64,000 nt of DNA from Kribbella sp. NBC_01245 (lineage in GTDB: Bacteria > Actinomycetota > Actinomycetes > Propionibacteriales > Kribbellaceae), in NCBI RefSeq assembly GCF_036226525.1, contig NZ_CP108487.1, forward strand, positions 5,642,001-5,706,000. The letters are read 5' to 3'. The stretch's first letter is position 1, and each line of letters opens with the position of its first letter. The position numbers were made by a program, and so were the translations under genes. This document shows, piece by piece, positions 57,703 through 64,000 of the stretch. The notes beneath the pieces were generated by a model, which worked only from the letters and a program-made list of their open reading frames with translations, was not told the origin of the DNA and did no database searches.

Positions 57703-57934
57703 GTCAGCCAGTCGGCGACATCCCGGATCCAGACGTCGACGTGGTCGTGGCTGGTGCTGTCAGACCTGGTCTCGGGCGCGTTGATATCCACATGCACGGT
57801 CGTCATGCCAAGCCGCTTGGGCACCTCGAGATTCCGCGCCAGATCATCGACGAACACGCCGCCCATCGGCTCGATCCCGAGTCCGCGAAAGCACCGAGCG
57901 TGTAGTCGAGATCGAACACCCAGTGTTTTGGCAT
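57663..57934 (-). pseudogene. degraded HAD-family phosphatase gene
   Basis: The start MPKHWVFDLDYTLG has the HAD motif I aspartates (DLDYT) but is followed after about 15 codons by a frame change. The downstream frame has GIEPMGGVFVDDLARNLEVPKRLGMTTVHV (span), a HAD motif IV-like segment (VDD) and the C-terminal part. An intact HAD of this type is ~200-220 aa; about 120 codons, including motifs II and III, are missing between the two ends. So this is a deletion plus frameshift remnant. Its ATG overlaps the upstream hydrolase stop by one base. Confidence 0.8.
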
Positions 57935-58812
57935 CAGCCGAGCACCTCGGTGAGCTGCCGGCCTTTCGGGAAGGCGTGGCCTAGGCCTTGGATGACTTTG
58001 ACCGTGAAGCCGGGTAGGCGCTCGATGGCGGGGGCGTGTTCGAGTAGGTCGTCCTCGGAGCCGTACCAGGCGATGGCTGGGTTGAGCGTCTTGCCGGCGG
58101 GGAGGTCGACGCCACCGATCGCAGGCGCGAGTACGACGACTCCTGTGGCCGGGGTGGGCTTGTCGGTGAGGGCCCACAGCAGGGCCGCGCGGGCGCCGGC
58201 CGAGAAGCCCGCGGCGATGAGCGGGCCGGAGCGGATGTCGTCCGGAAGGGTCGCGATCGCGGCGGCGATGTCCTTGGCCGCGAGCTCCTGGTCCGGCCAG
58301 GTGCGGTACATCGGCGACATCCGCTGGGCCGATTCGACCGCGAGTACGGCATAGCCGCGATCGAGTGCACTGGACCAATCGCGGCGGGCGTGCCCGGCCC
58401 GCTGACCGGCTCCGTGCAGCGCGACCAGGACGCCGCCAATCTCGCCGTCTGGCCGATCGAGCAGATGCTCACCCGGTACATCGGTCTCGGCCGCGCGGCG
58501 CTGGTCGGACTGCTCGACCAGGTCCGCGAAACCGGGCAGATCGCGCAGTCCCTCGAGATCGTCGTCCTCGGTCAGGATCTTGCGATGCCACCAGGCCCCT
58601 TCGGCGAAGGCGGTCTGGAGAGCGTGCAGGGCCTCGGCTGGTCTGTGGTCGGCGCCCAGGATGCACGCCTCCGTGTGGGCCAATTCGGCTCGCCAGGGTG
58701 CGAGATCGGCATCGGCCGTTCGGATGGCGTCCAGTGCGCCGGTCAGCCTGCCCTGCTCGTAGAACCTGAAGACCTCGTCCACCAACGCGTCGTACCGCTG
58801 TTCTGCCGTCAT
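57934..58812 (-). CDS. alpha/beta hydrolase with N-terminal TPR-like region
   Basis: A 292-aa cytoplasmic protein. Residues ~1-110 are helical and TPR-like (ALDAIRTADADLAPWRAELAHTEACILG), followed by an alpha/beta-hydrolase domain of the dienelactone/phospholipase-carboxylesterase type. The nucleophile is in AAGFSAGARAAL (S near 200), the acid in GSEDDLL and the His in GLGHAFP. Substrate unknown. It was presumably co-transcribed with the HAD gene now degraded downstream. Confidence 0.82.
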   Translation of the reverse strand: MTAEQRYDALVDEVFRFYEQGRLTGALDAIRTADADLAPWRAELAHTEACILGADHRPAEALHALQTAFAEGAWWHRKILTEDDDLEGLRDLPGFADLVEQSDQRRAAETDVPGEHLLDRPDGEIGGVLVALHGAGQRAGHARRDWSSALDRGYAVLAVESAQRMSPMYRTWPDQELAAKDIAAAIATLPDDIRSGPLIAAGFSAGARAALLWALTDKPTPATGVVVLAPAIGGVDLPAGKTLNPAIAWYGSEDDLLEHAPAIERLPGFTVKVIQGLGHAFPKGRQLTEVLG

Positions 58813-58920
58813 ACCTCAGATCCTCCCGGCTCAGCAGCCGGAAAGCGCCTGCTTATGCCTCCCTTCGCCCTGGGTGAACCTGATTTGGATGGTTTTGAGC
58901 GATCGCTTAAATTCTGATCT

Positions 58921-59460
58921 ATGCTGCTGCGCATGACCGAACATCCGCAAGGACCTGAAGGACTGATCCCGGGACTGCGCGTCGCACCGGTTCAGACCGT
59001 GAGTCAGGAGCGGCTCGTCGCTTCGTCGCCGTTGGAGGTCGAGCAGCGGCTGGCGGCCGGCCCGCGGTTCGACGCCGTACGACGGCCGGGTCTGCTCCGG
59101 GTCACGGGATATCCGACTCCGACGGCTGCGAGCGGGGCCGGGTTGGCCGTGGGCTCGCGGTGGACCTTCACGGTGGCGGGCGATCCGATCGAGACCGAGG
59201 TGGTCGAGCGTGCGGCCGGGCGGTTGGTGTTCAAGGTCGTCCGGGATGAGTCGAAGACCCGGCGCTGGCTGACCTGGCAGGGCGGAACGGTCAGCTGGCA
59301 TGCCCAAGGCGCGAGTACGGCCGTGCGGATCGAGATCCCGTTCATCCGCCGGCTGGACCCGAGTTGGTACTTCGGCCCGATCGAGTCCGCCATGGTCGGC
59401 GCGGGCCTCGACCACTTCACCGACGCCCTTGGCCTGGTGGACGACGCTGATGGTCACTGA
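58921..59460 (+). CDS. SRPBCC-like protein
   Basis: A 179-aa protein with a START/Bet v 1-like pattern: an N-terminal strand-helix (VSQERLVASSPLEVEQRL), central antiparallel strands (GSRWTFTVAGDPIETEVVERAAGRLVFKVV) and a closing long helix (GPIESAMVGAGLDHFTDAL). SRPBCC proteins bind hydrophobic ligands. It overlaps the next gene by 11 bp. An ATG at 58933 is an alternative start. Confidence 0.7.
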   Translation: MLLRMTEHPQGPEGLIPGLRVAPVQTVSQERLVASSPLEVEQRLAAGPRFDAVRRPGLLRVTGYPTPTAASGAGLAVGSRWTFTVAGDPIETEVVERAAGRLVFKVVRDESKTRRWLTWQGGTVSWHAQGASTAVRIEIPFIRRLDPSWYFGPIESAMVGAGLDHFTDALGLVDDADGH

Positions 59461-60502
59461 CGTACTTGCGCGCTACTGCTGCCTGGCGGGACCGATTGCG
59501 CTGGCTCTTGGGCTATGGCGTACGTCAAGGCGCCCAGTCGATCGCAGGATGGCAGGCGCTCTCCTGTTGGCATTCCTGACAGCTGTTGTCGGGATCGGGT
59601 TCGCCAACCAGGTCGCGCTGCACGCCGGGTGGTGGCGGTATGAGCCGGCAGACGGCGTACTCCTCGGCGTACCGCTCGACCTCTGGATTGGCTGGGCCGT
59701 GTTGTGGGGGCCGGTCCCGTTGTTGCTACGCGAGCGAGTGCCGGTGCCGGTGCCGGTCTGGGCGATCATCGCACTCTTCGGCTGGGGCGACGTACTAGTG
59801 ATGCCTCAACTCGGCATGCTCGTCGACCTCGGGCCCAACTGGCTGTACGGCGAATTGGTGGCTCTAGTGGTTGCGGCCGTCCCCGCGGTTCTAGTCGGCC
59901 GTTGGACGGTACGGCGGGAGCGGTTGGCCGGGCGGGCGTTAATCCAGCTGTACGCGTTCACTGGGCTCGTCATGTGGCTAATGCCGTCTGCGGTGATGGC
60001 TGCGGGCGACGGCAGTTGGCACGCGCTGTACGCCGGACCCGGGTGGCGTACGGCCGGGTTGGCGGCAGCGATGGGCGTGGTCGCCGTACCGGCATTGCTG
60101 GCCATGTACGAGTTCGCCCGGCGCGGAGGCGGTACGCCGTACCCCTGGGATCCGCCGGTCCGACTCGTCACCACCGGGCCGTACGCCTATGTCGCGAATC
60201 CCATGCAGATCTCGGCCATCACCTTGCTCGGATTGATCGCGATCGGTACACGCAGTTGGTCGATGGCCCTGGCCACGCTCGGCGCGACCGCCTTCTCGGT
60301 GGCACTCGCCGAACCGCACGAACGGGCCGAGCTCGCCGAACGCCTCGGCCCGGAGTGGCAGCGGTACGACTCCCGGGTGCGATCGTGGCGGATCGGGCGG
60401 CGTCCGTGTCGCGTGGGTAGTCTCCGGGCAGGCAACAACTGGTCTTGGTCAGCAGGCGAGCGAGATGGAGTGGGATGGCGAAGGACACCCGGGCGATCCT
60501 GA
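59450..60502 (+). CDS. membrane protein with ICMT/PEMT-like C-terminus
   Basis: A 350-aa polytopic protein with about eight helices. The first ~220 residues contain hydrophobic segments and WWRYEPADGVLLGVPLDLWIGWAVLW. The C-terminal ~120 residues carry PVRLVTTGPYAYVANPMQ and EPHERAELAERLGPEWQRY, the pattern of isoprenylcysteine carboxyl methyltransferase and phospholipid N-methyltransferases. Methylation of a lipid or isoprenoid is possible but unproven. Overlaps both the SRPBCC gene and the TetR gene, so all three may be one transcript. Confidence 0.75.
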   Translation: MVTDVLARYCCLAGPIALALGLWRTSRRPVDRRMAGALLLAFLTAVVGIGFANQVALHAGWWRYEPADGVLLGVPLDLWIGWAVLWGPVPLLLRERVPVPVPVWAIIALFGWGDVLVMPQLGMLVDLGPNWLYGELVALVVAAVPAVLVGRWTVRRERLAGRALIQLYAFTGLVMWLMPSAVMAAGDGSWHALYAGPGWRTAGLAAAMGVVAVPALLAMYEFARRGGGTPYPWDPPVRLVTTGPYAYVANPMQISAITLLGLIAIGTRSWSMALATLGATAFSVALAEPHERAELAERLGPEWQRYDSRVRSWRIGRRPCRVGSLRAGNNWSWSAGERDGVGWRRTPGRS

Positions 60503-61116
60503 TGGACGCCGCGCTACGGACGATCGCCGAGCGCGGATTCGCCGGCGCCTCGGCCCGGCACATCGCCACCACGGCCGGGCAGAACCAGGCGCTGGTCTTC
60601 TACCACTTCGGCACCGTGAACGACCTGATCGCCGCCGCCTGCCGCGAGAGTACCGAGGCCCGGGTTGCCCTTTATCGCGAGGGTTTCGCCGCGGCCACGA
60701 CGTTCGCCGAACTGCTCGCGCTCGGCCGTCGCGTGCACGACACCGAACACGCCGAGGGCAACGTCGCCGTACTCGCGCAACTCCTAGCCGGTGCCCGCGG
60801 CAACGAAATCGTCGCGCAAGCGGTCGCGGATGCCCTCGGCATCTGGATCATCGAGGTCGAGGCAACCCTGCGCCGGGTCCTCGCCGACAGCCCGCTGCTG
60901 CCGCTGGTCGACCTCGGCGGTCTGGCCCGCGCCATCTCGGCCGGCTTCATCGGCATCGAACTCCTCGACGGCGTCGACCCGGCGGGCGCGACCCAGGCCC
61001 TGACCTCGCTGGAACAACTCGCCGTCCTGACCGAGGCGCTACTGACCGAACTCGACAACCTCGGCCCGGTCACCAGCCGCCTCGTCAAACACCGCCTGAA
61101 ACCCCTACTGGGCTGA
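60475..61116 (+). CDS. TetR-family transcriptional regulator
   Basis: A 213-aa regulator with an N-terminal TetR HTH (RAILMDAALRTIAERGFAGASARHIATTAGQNQALVFYHF, span ~5-48) and a helical ligand-binding domain. ATG 60475 (MAKDTRAIL) is the likely start; it overlaps the upstream membrane protein by 28 bp. Third gene of the SRPBCC - ICMT-like - TetR set, which it may control. Overlaps the convergent gene by 12 bp. Confidence 0.9.
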   Translation: MAKDTRAILMDAALRTIAERGFAGASARHIATTAGQNQALVFYHFGTVNDLIAAACRESTEARVALYREGFAAATTFAELLALGRRVHDTEHAEGNVAVLAQLLAGARGNEIVAQAVADALGIWIIEVEATLRRVLADSPLLPLVDLGGLARAISAGFIGIELLDGVDPAGATQALTSLEQLAVLTEALLTELDNLGPVTSRLVKHRLKPLLG

Positions 61117-61548
61117 AGTGTCCACGCGGGGCAGCAGGTTGGTGGTGTCGCCCACGAGATCGAGCACCGTCTTCCGCTCAACGAACCACCAGCTGCCGTC
61201 ACCACGCTCGAACTTGTCCTCATAGGTGCCTGAGGCAACAACCTGGAGCGGGAATCCCGGCAACGCCTGCAACACGCTGAAGTACGACCGCGCCTCCGCC
61301 GTACCGGCGTACTCCTCAACCTCGACGCGCACATTCGTCATCAAGTGCTTGGTCTGCGGCCGACCATCCTCGGGCACCACGGTCGTACGCCGCGCCAGCG
61401 CCTCGATCGCCTCGGCCCCGACCGCCTGCTCGTCCCCGGCAACAAACGTCGCATGCGACAACAGCGTCCCTACCCCGGCGAAATCCCCCGCGTCGACCAA
61501 CTCGGCATACCGATAAACCAGATTCTCAATTACCCGATCCGTAGCCAT
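61105..61548 (-). CDS. SnoaL-like NTF2-fold protein
   Basis: A 147-aa protein. ENLVYRYAELVDAGDFAGVGTLLSHATF followed by a conserved Tyr/Asp pattern and a beta-sheet ending SWWFVERKTVLDLVGDTTNLL fits the SnoaL/ketosteroid-isomerase-like NTF2 family (SnoaL_4). Typically small enzymes in catabolism. Start ATG 61548. Function unknown. Confidence 0.83.
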   Translation of the reverse strand: MATDRVIENLVYRYAELVDAGDFAGVGTLLSHATFVAGDEQAVGAEAIEALARRTTVVPEDGRPQTKHLMTNVRVEVEEYAGTAEARSYFSVLQALPGFPLQVVASGTYEDKFERGDGSWWFVERKTVLDLVGDTTNLLPRVDTSAQ

Positions 61549-61570
61549 CCCTCGACTCTAACCACGGCCG

Positions 61571-62776
61571 TCAATCACTGCCTTGAACCTGGCGTGGGCA
61601 GAGTGCGTGGACCGTCGCGACGACGAGGTCCGCGGCGGCTAGCAGTGTGGTGGCCTCGACTCGGTCCGGGGTTTCGGCGGGCGTCTGGTAGCCGGGCATG
61701 CCCATGCCGATACCGATCGCAGGTAAGCCGGCGGCGGCATAGCGCCGGTTGTCCGATGCCATCGCGCCGGCCCGCAGCGGCACGCCGGTGTGCCGTCCGG
61801 CCTGGTCGAGCGCGGCGAGCAAGAGTTCGGCCGGTCCACCGGCCTCGACCGCGGCCGCGTCGCCGAGCCGCGCGGCACCGTCGACGTTGATCACGAACGT
61901 GCCGGGTGCGAGTTGAGGGGCGTGATGGGCCGAGCCGCGAGCACCGGCTTCCTCACCATCGAGCAGCGCGACGGCCAGGCCAACGTTATTGGGCAGCGTG
62001 GCAGACAGCAGCCGGGCGGCTTCGAGGGCGACTGCCACGCCGGAGGCGTTGTCCGCCGCTGCGGGGAATCGTTGGTTCGGGTCGTCGCCGACGCCATCGA
62101 AATGCGCGGTCAGCAGTACGGACGGGTGTCCCGGAGACGGCTCGGCGAAGACGCCGTACACATTGGTCCCGGTCGTGGTGATCGTCCGCATCGGCACCGA
62201 CGCCGTCAGCGTCTCGCTGAGGTGGTGCGCCAGGTCAGCGTGCAGGTCGGCGCGCACCGACACGATCGCGACCTGGCCGGTGGGAGGGCCGGCGATCATC
62301 TTCGGCATCCAGCCCGCCTCGTCGACGCCCCGTGGCACCAGGAGGCCGGCGACATCCTCCGCGCTCGCCCGCGCCAGCGCCTGCTGGTCGGCTGCGGCGA
62401 CGATGACCCAACCATCGCGCCAGGTGTCGGCGTCCGCCGGAACGAGCTGCGCTGGGCGCGGTACGTCGACTTGGGCGGAGCTGAGCTGTTCGGCGAAGTC
62501 CCGTCGATGGGTCAGCCGGCGCTGCCCGATGATCGCGACCGGCGTGGACGTCAGCTCCTTCACACCGGTCACCTCGAAGCTGTCGAGCTGCACCGTCGCC
62601 CCTAGTTCAGCGAGTTGGCTGGCCAGCCACTGCGCGGCCATCCTGCCGCCGGGCGTACCGACCCGGCGGCCCTGGTACCGGTCGGAAGCGAGGTCACGAA
62701 CGGTCTCGAGCATCCGGTCGGCCGACGCGCCGCCGTGAACCGGAGCCGCCACCGGCCTGGGCGACGCGGTGGTCAT
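61571..62776 (-). CDS. M28-family zinc metallopeptidase
   Basis: A 401-aa aminopeptidase-like enzyme. Zinc ligands and catalytic residues are in LLTAHFDGVGDD (H, D), AAADNASGVAV (D), LLDGEEAGARG (E-E) and the C-terminal GYQTPAETPDR region. There is no signal peptide, so unlike many M28 enzymes it appears cytoplasmic. ATG 62776 overlaps the stop of the upstream CCG-repeat peptide gene by 4 bp (ATGA), implying tight co-translation. A role in processing that peptide is inference. Confidence 0.87.
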   Translation of the reverse strand: MTTASPRPVAAPVHGGASADRMLETVRDLASDRYQGRRVGTPGGRMAAQWLASQLAELGATVQLDSFEVTGVKELTSTPVAIIGQRRLTHRRDFAEQLSSAQVDVPRPAQLVPADADTWRDGWVIVAAADQQALARASAEDVAGLLVPRGVDEAGWMPKMIAGPPTGQVAIVSVRADLHADLAHHLSETLTASVPMRTITTTGTNVYGVFAEPSPGHPSVLLTAHFDGVGDDPNQRFPAAADNASGVAVALEAARLLSATLPNNVGLAVALLDGEEAGARGSAHHAPQLAPGTFVINVDGAARLGDAAAVEAGGPAELLLAALDQAGRHTGVPLRAGAMASDNRRYAAAGLPAIGIGMGMPGYQTPAETPDRVEATTLLAAADLVVATVHALCPRQVQGSD

Positions 62777-63009
62777 CCGCAGCACCCGGTGGTGGTGACG
62801 GGCTCGGCGGTTTCGCTGACCGGAGCCGCGCCGCAGCACGAGCTCGCCGCGACGGCGGTGTCGGTTCCGCAGCAGCCGGCCGTCGCCTGGGCGGACTCCT
62901 GCCCACTCGGCGTACTGCCGCAACAACTGCCCGCCGACGGCGGGGTGAACGCGGTGGCCGGATCGCCGGCGAATCCGCCGACGGCACTGGTCCTGGTTTC
63001 ACTGCTCAT
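62773..63009 (-). CDS. 78-aa CCG-repeat cysteine-rich peptide
   Basis: A small protein with four CCG motifs (C29-C30, C46-C47, C58-C59, C76-C77), each spaced 12-18 residues and set in Gly/Ser/Thr/Ala-rich linkers; it ends with CCG. The N-terminal ~25 residues (GGFAGDPATAF) are cysteine-free. A ribosome-binding site AGAGGA lies eight bases before ATG 63009. Vicinal cysteine pairs suggest binding of a soft metal or metalloid, which agrees with ArsR-like inverted repeats upstream. Alternatively it is a modified-peptide precursor. No family recognised. Confidence 0.7.
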   Translation of the reverse strand: MSSETRTSAVGGFAGDPATAFTPPSAGSCCGSTPSGQESAQATAGCCGTDTAVAASSCCGAAPVSETAEPVTTTGCCG

Positions 63010-63050
63010 GTTCGGGTCCTCTCGCGCCTATCCGAGCGGCAGGCACTAAG

Positions 63051-63107
63051 TTGATGTTCATCTAAACAGCGATCCCCACCTTCTCTCTTGATTAGACGGA
63101 AGTCAAG
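63051..63107 (-). promoter_or_regulatory. two ArsR-like inverted repeats upstream of the CCG peptide
   Basis: TTGAT-gttc-ATCTAA (63051-63065) and CTTGATT-7 bp-AGTCAAG (63087-63107, one mismatch) both resemble the TTGAT/ATCAA-type half-sites bound by ArsR-family metalloid and metal sensors. They lie 42-98 bp upstream of the peptide start. Confidence 0.5.
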
Positions 63108-63149
63108 ATAGACGCATGTCGAAACAGGACTTCTTTGGAACGCCGAGGG

Positions 63150-63845
63150 CTAGTCGTCGGAGGGAGCGCCGAGGGTGTGCGAGCGAGTGCGGATGTGGGC
63201 CGGGACGAGGAGATCGCAGTCGGGGTTGGTGATGGGGGTGTCGGCGACGAGGCGGAGGGGGATGACGCCGGCCCAGTGCGGGAGGTCCAGGTCGACTTCC
63301 TCGTCGTTGGCGCCTTCGGCACGGAGCTTGACCGAGGCCTCGGTGAGGTCGAGGGCGAGGACGGCGGTGGCGGCGAGTTCCTTGCGGTTGGGGGCGCGGG
63401 TGCCGTGGCTGCGGCCGGGTACGAGGTGGTCGACGATGCGGGTGAGGCCGTGCAGCTTCTCGTCCGCGTCCACCACCAGGCGCGGTACGCCGTAGATGAC
63501 CGCCGACCGGTAGTTCACCGAGTGGTGGAACGCCGAACGTGCCAGCACGAGACCGTCGAGGTGAGTCACGGTGACGCAGATCGTCTGGTCCGGCGCGGCC
63601 ACCACGCTGCGGGCCGCGACCGAGCCGTGCAGGTAGATCGTGCCGTCGGGTCCACGATCGAGGTCGAGACCATAGGCCGTCGGCAACACCATCGGCGCAT
63701 CGCCCATCAGCACGCCGAGATGGCAGATCATGCCTGCGCGCAACACCTCATGCAGGATCTCGCGATCGGTCGCCGCGCGGTCCTTGCCACGGCGAACAGT
63801 GGTCCGGTCAGTCGGCTGCAGAGGTGTCGCGACGGTGGTGGTCAT
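63150..63845 (-). CDS. PNPOx-like flavin-nucleotide-binding protein
   Basis: A 231-aa FMN-binding split-barrel protein (pyridoxamine 5'-phosphate oxidase family, Pox_2-like). Typical features are REILHEVLRAGMICHLGV, PMVLPTAYGLD, IYLHGSVAARS and ARSAFHHSVNYRSAVIYG. ATG 63845 is chosen over in-frame 63887 because the latter overlaps the divergent gene's promoter. Divergent from a MocR-type regulator, so a link to vitamin B6 or PLP metabolism is plausible. Confidence 0.85.
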   Translation of the reverse strand: MTTTVATPLQPTDRTTVRRGKDRAATDREILHEVLRAGMICHLGVLMGDAPMVLPTAYGLDLDRGPDGTIYLHGSVAARSVVAAPDQTICVTVTHLDGLVLARSAFHHSVNYRSAVIYGVPRLVVDADEKLHGLTRIVDHLVPGRSHGTRAPNRKELAATAVLALDLTEASVKLRAEGANDEEVDLDLPHWAGVIPLRLVADTPITNPDCDLLVPAHIRTRSHTLGAPSDD

Positions 63846-63870
63846 GCGTCCAGCCTGAAGGCTTAGTGGC

Positions 63871-64000
63871 ATGCTGGCACGGTCCATTCAGTCCAGACTT
63901 CCGCAGGCCACTTTGCAACTCACCGAAATTCCTCTGACCGTACGGCGCGACGGCAGCGGGCCCTTGCACCTCCAACTGGCCGAGCAACTCCGCGAAGGCG
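63871..64000 (+). CDS. MocR/PdxR-type regulator, 5' part (cut by window end)
   Basis: Only the first 43 codons are present. The start MLARSIQSRLPQATLQLTE and PLHLQLAEQLREG match the beginning of GntR-MocR proteins, which fuse a winged-helix to an aminotransferase-like PLP-sensing domain. ATG 63871 has GAAGG upstream. Divergent from the PNPOx-like gene by 25 bp, a common arrangement for B6 control. Confidence 0.72.
   Translation, partial: MLARSIQSRLPQATLQLTEIPLTVRRDGSGPLHLQLAEQLREG

Noticed and set aside
1..64000. Insertion sequences or prophage genes
   Set aside because: I found no transposase, integrase or phage structural motif; the palindromic elements carry no gene.

Overview
The window is GC-rich actinobacterial chromosome. 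Codon bias, IdeR/DtxR-type iron boxes, a CmtR-type sensor, a tRNA-Leu next to the fhaA-fhaB-pstP-rodA-pbpA-pknB cell-envelope locus, and many secreted hydrolases suggest a soil Actinomycetota, probably Propionibacteriales (Kribbella-like). The lineage is inference. In mycobacteria the fha/pknB/crgA block lies near dnaA, so this piece may be close to the replication origin.

Region 1 (1-16 kb): a PHP-domain protein cut by the window edge, a DUF2236 oxygenase-like protein, a GH36 alpha-galactosidase divergent from a ROK regulator, an orphan ParA, a HEPN-like protein, a glycine-betaine/proline type ABC importer with two permease domains fused in one chain, an AlkC-like DNA glycosylase, an iron-box-controlled siderophore-interacting reductase, and a zinc-type ArsR/CDF efflux pair. 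Two homologous 96-bp perfect palindromic elements lie at 12.8 and 16.1 kb.

Region 2 (16-38 kb): RNase J, a CmtR/CDF metal-efflux pair, a VapBC module with clear operators, secreted nuclease and GH16 enzymes, a GntR regulator, a sugar ABC importer lacking its own ATPase, an SGNH hydrolase, a DUF4185 + cutinase pair, and a block with two paralogous HTH regulators around PrsW and a 1218-aa subtilase.

Region 3 (38-47 kb): the most unusual locus. A 63-aa six-cysteine peptide gene is followed, after a hairpin, by MauE-like and TlpA-like redox proteins and an ABC exporter, and is divergent from an S26 signal peptidase. It reads as a cluster for an exported disulfide-rich peptide. Next come RidA, small NTF2-fold proteins, and a PEP/pyruvate-binding enzyme with 21-bp coding repeats, divergent from two small putative regulators across a perfect 12+12 palindrome.

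Region 4 (47-64 kb): tRNA-Leu(CAG) (minus strand), the growth/division phosphorylation operon, TrpG-like amidotransferase, a DUF881 protein, CrgA, and an IdeR-box siderophore-binding lipoprotein. A tight DnaA-box cluster then abuts a decayed HAD phosphatase gene. The end carries alpha/beta hydrolase, SRPBCC, ICMT-like and TetR genes, an M28 peptidase translationally coupled to a 78-aa CCG-repeat peptide behind ArsR-like inverted repeats, and a PNPOx-like protein divergent from a MocR-type regulator cut by the window end.
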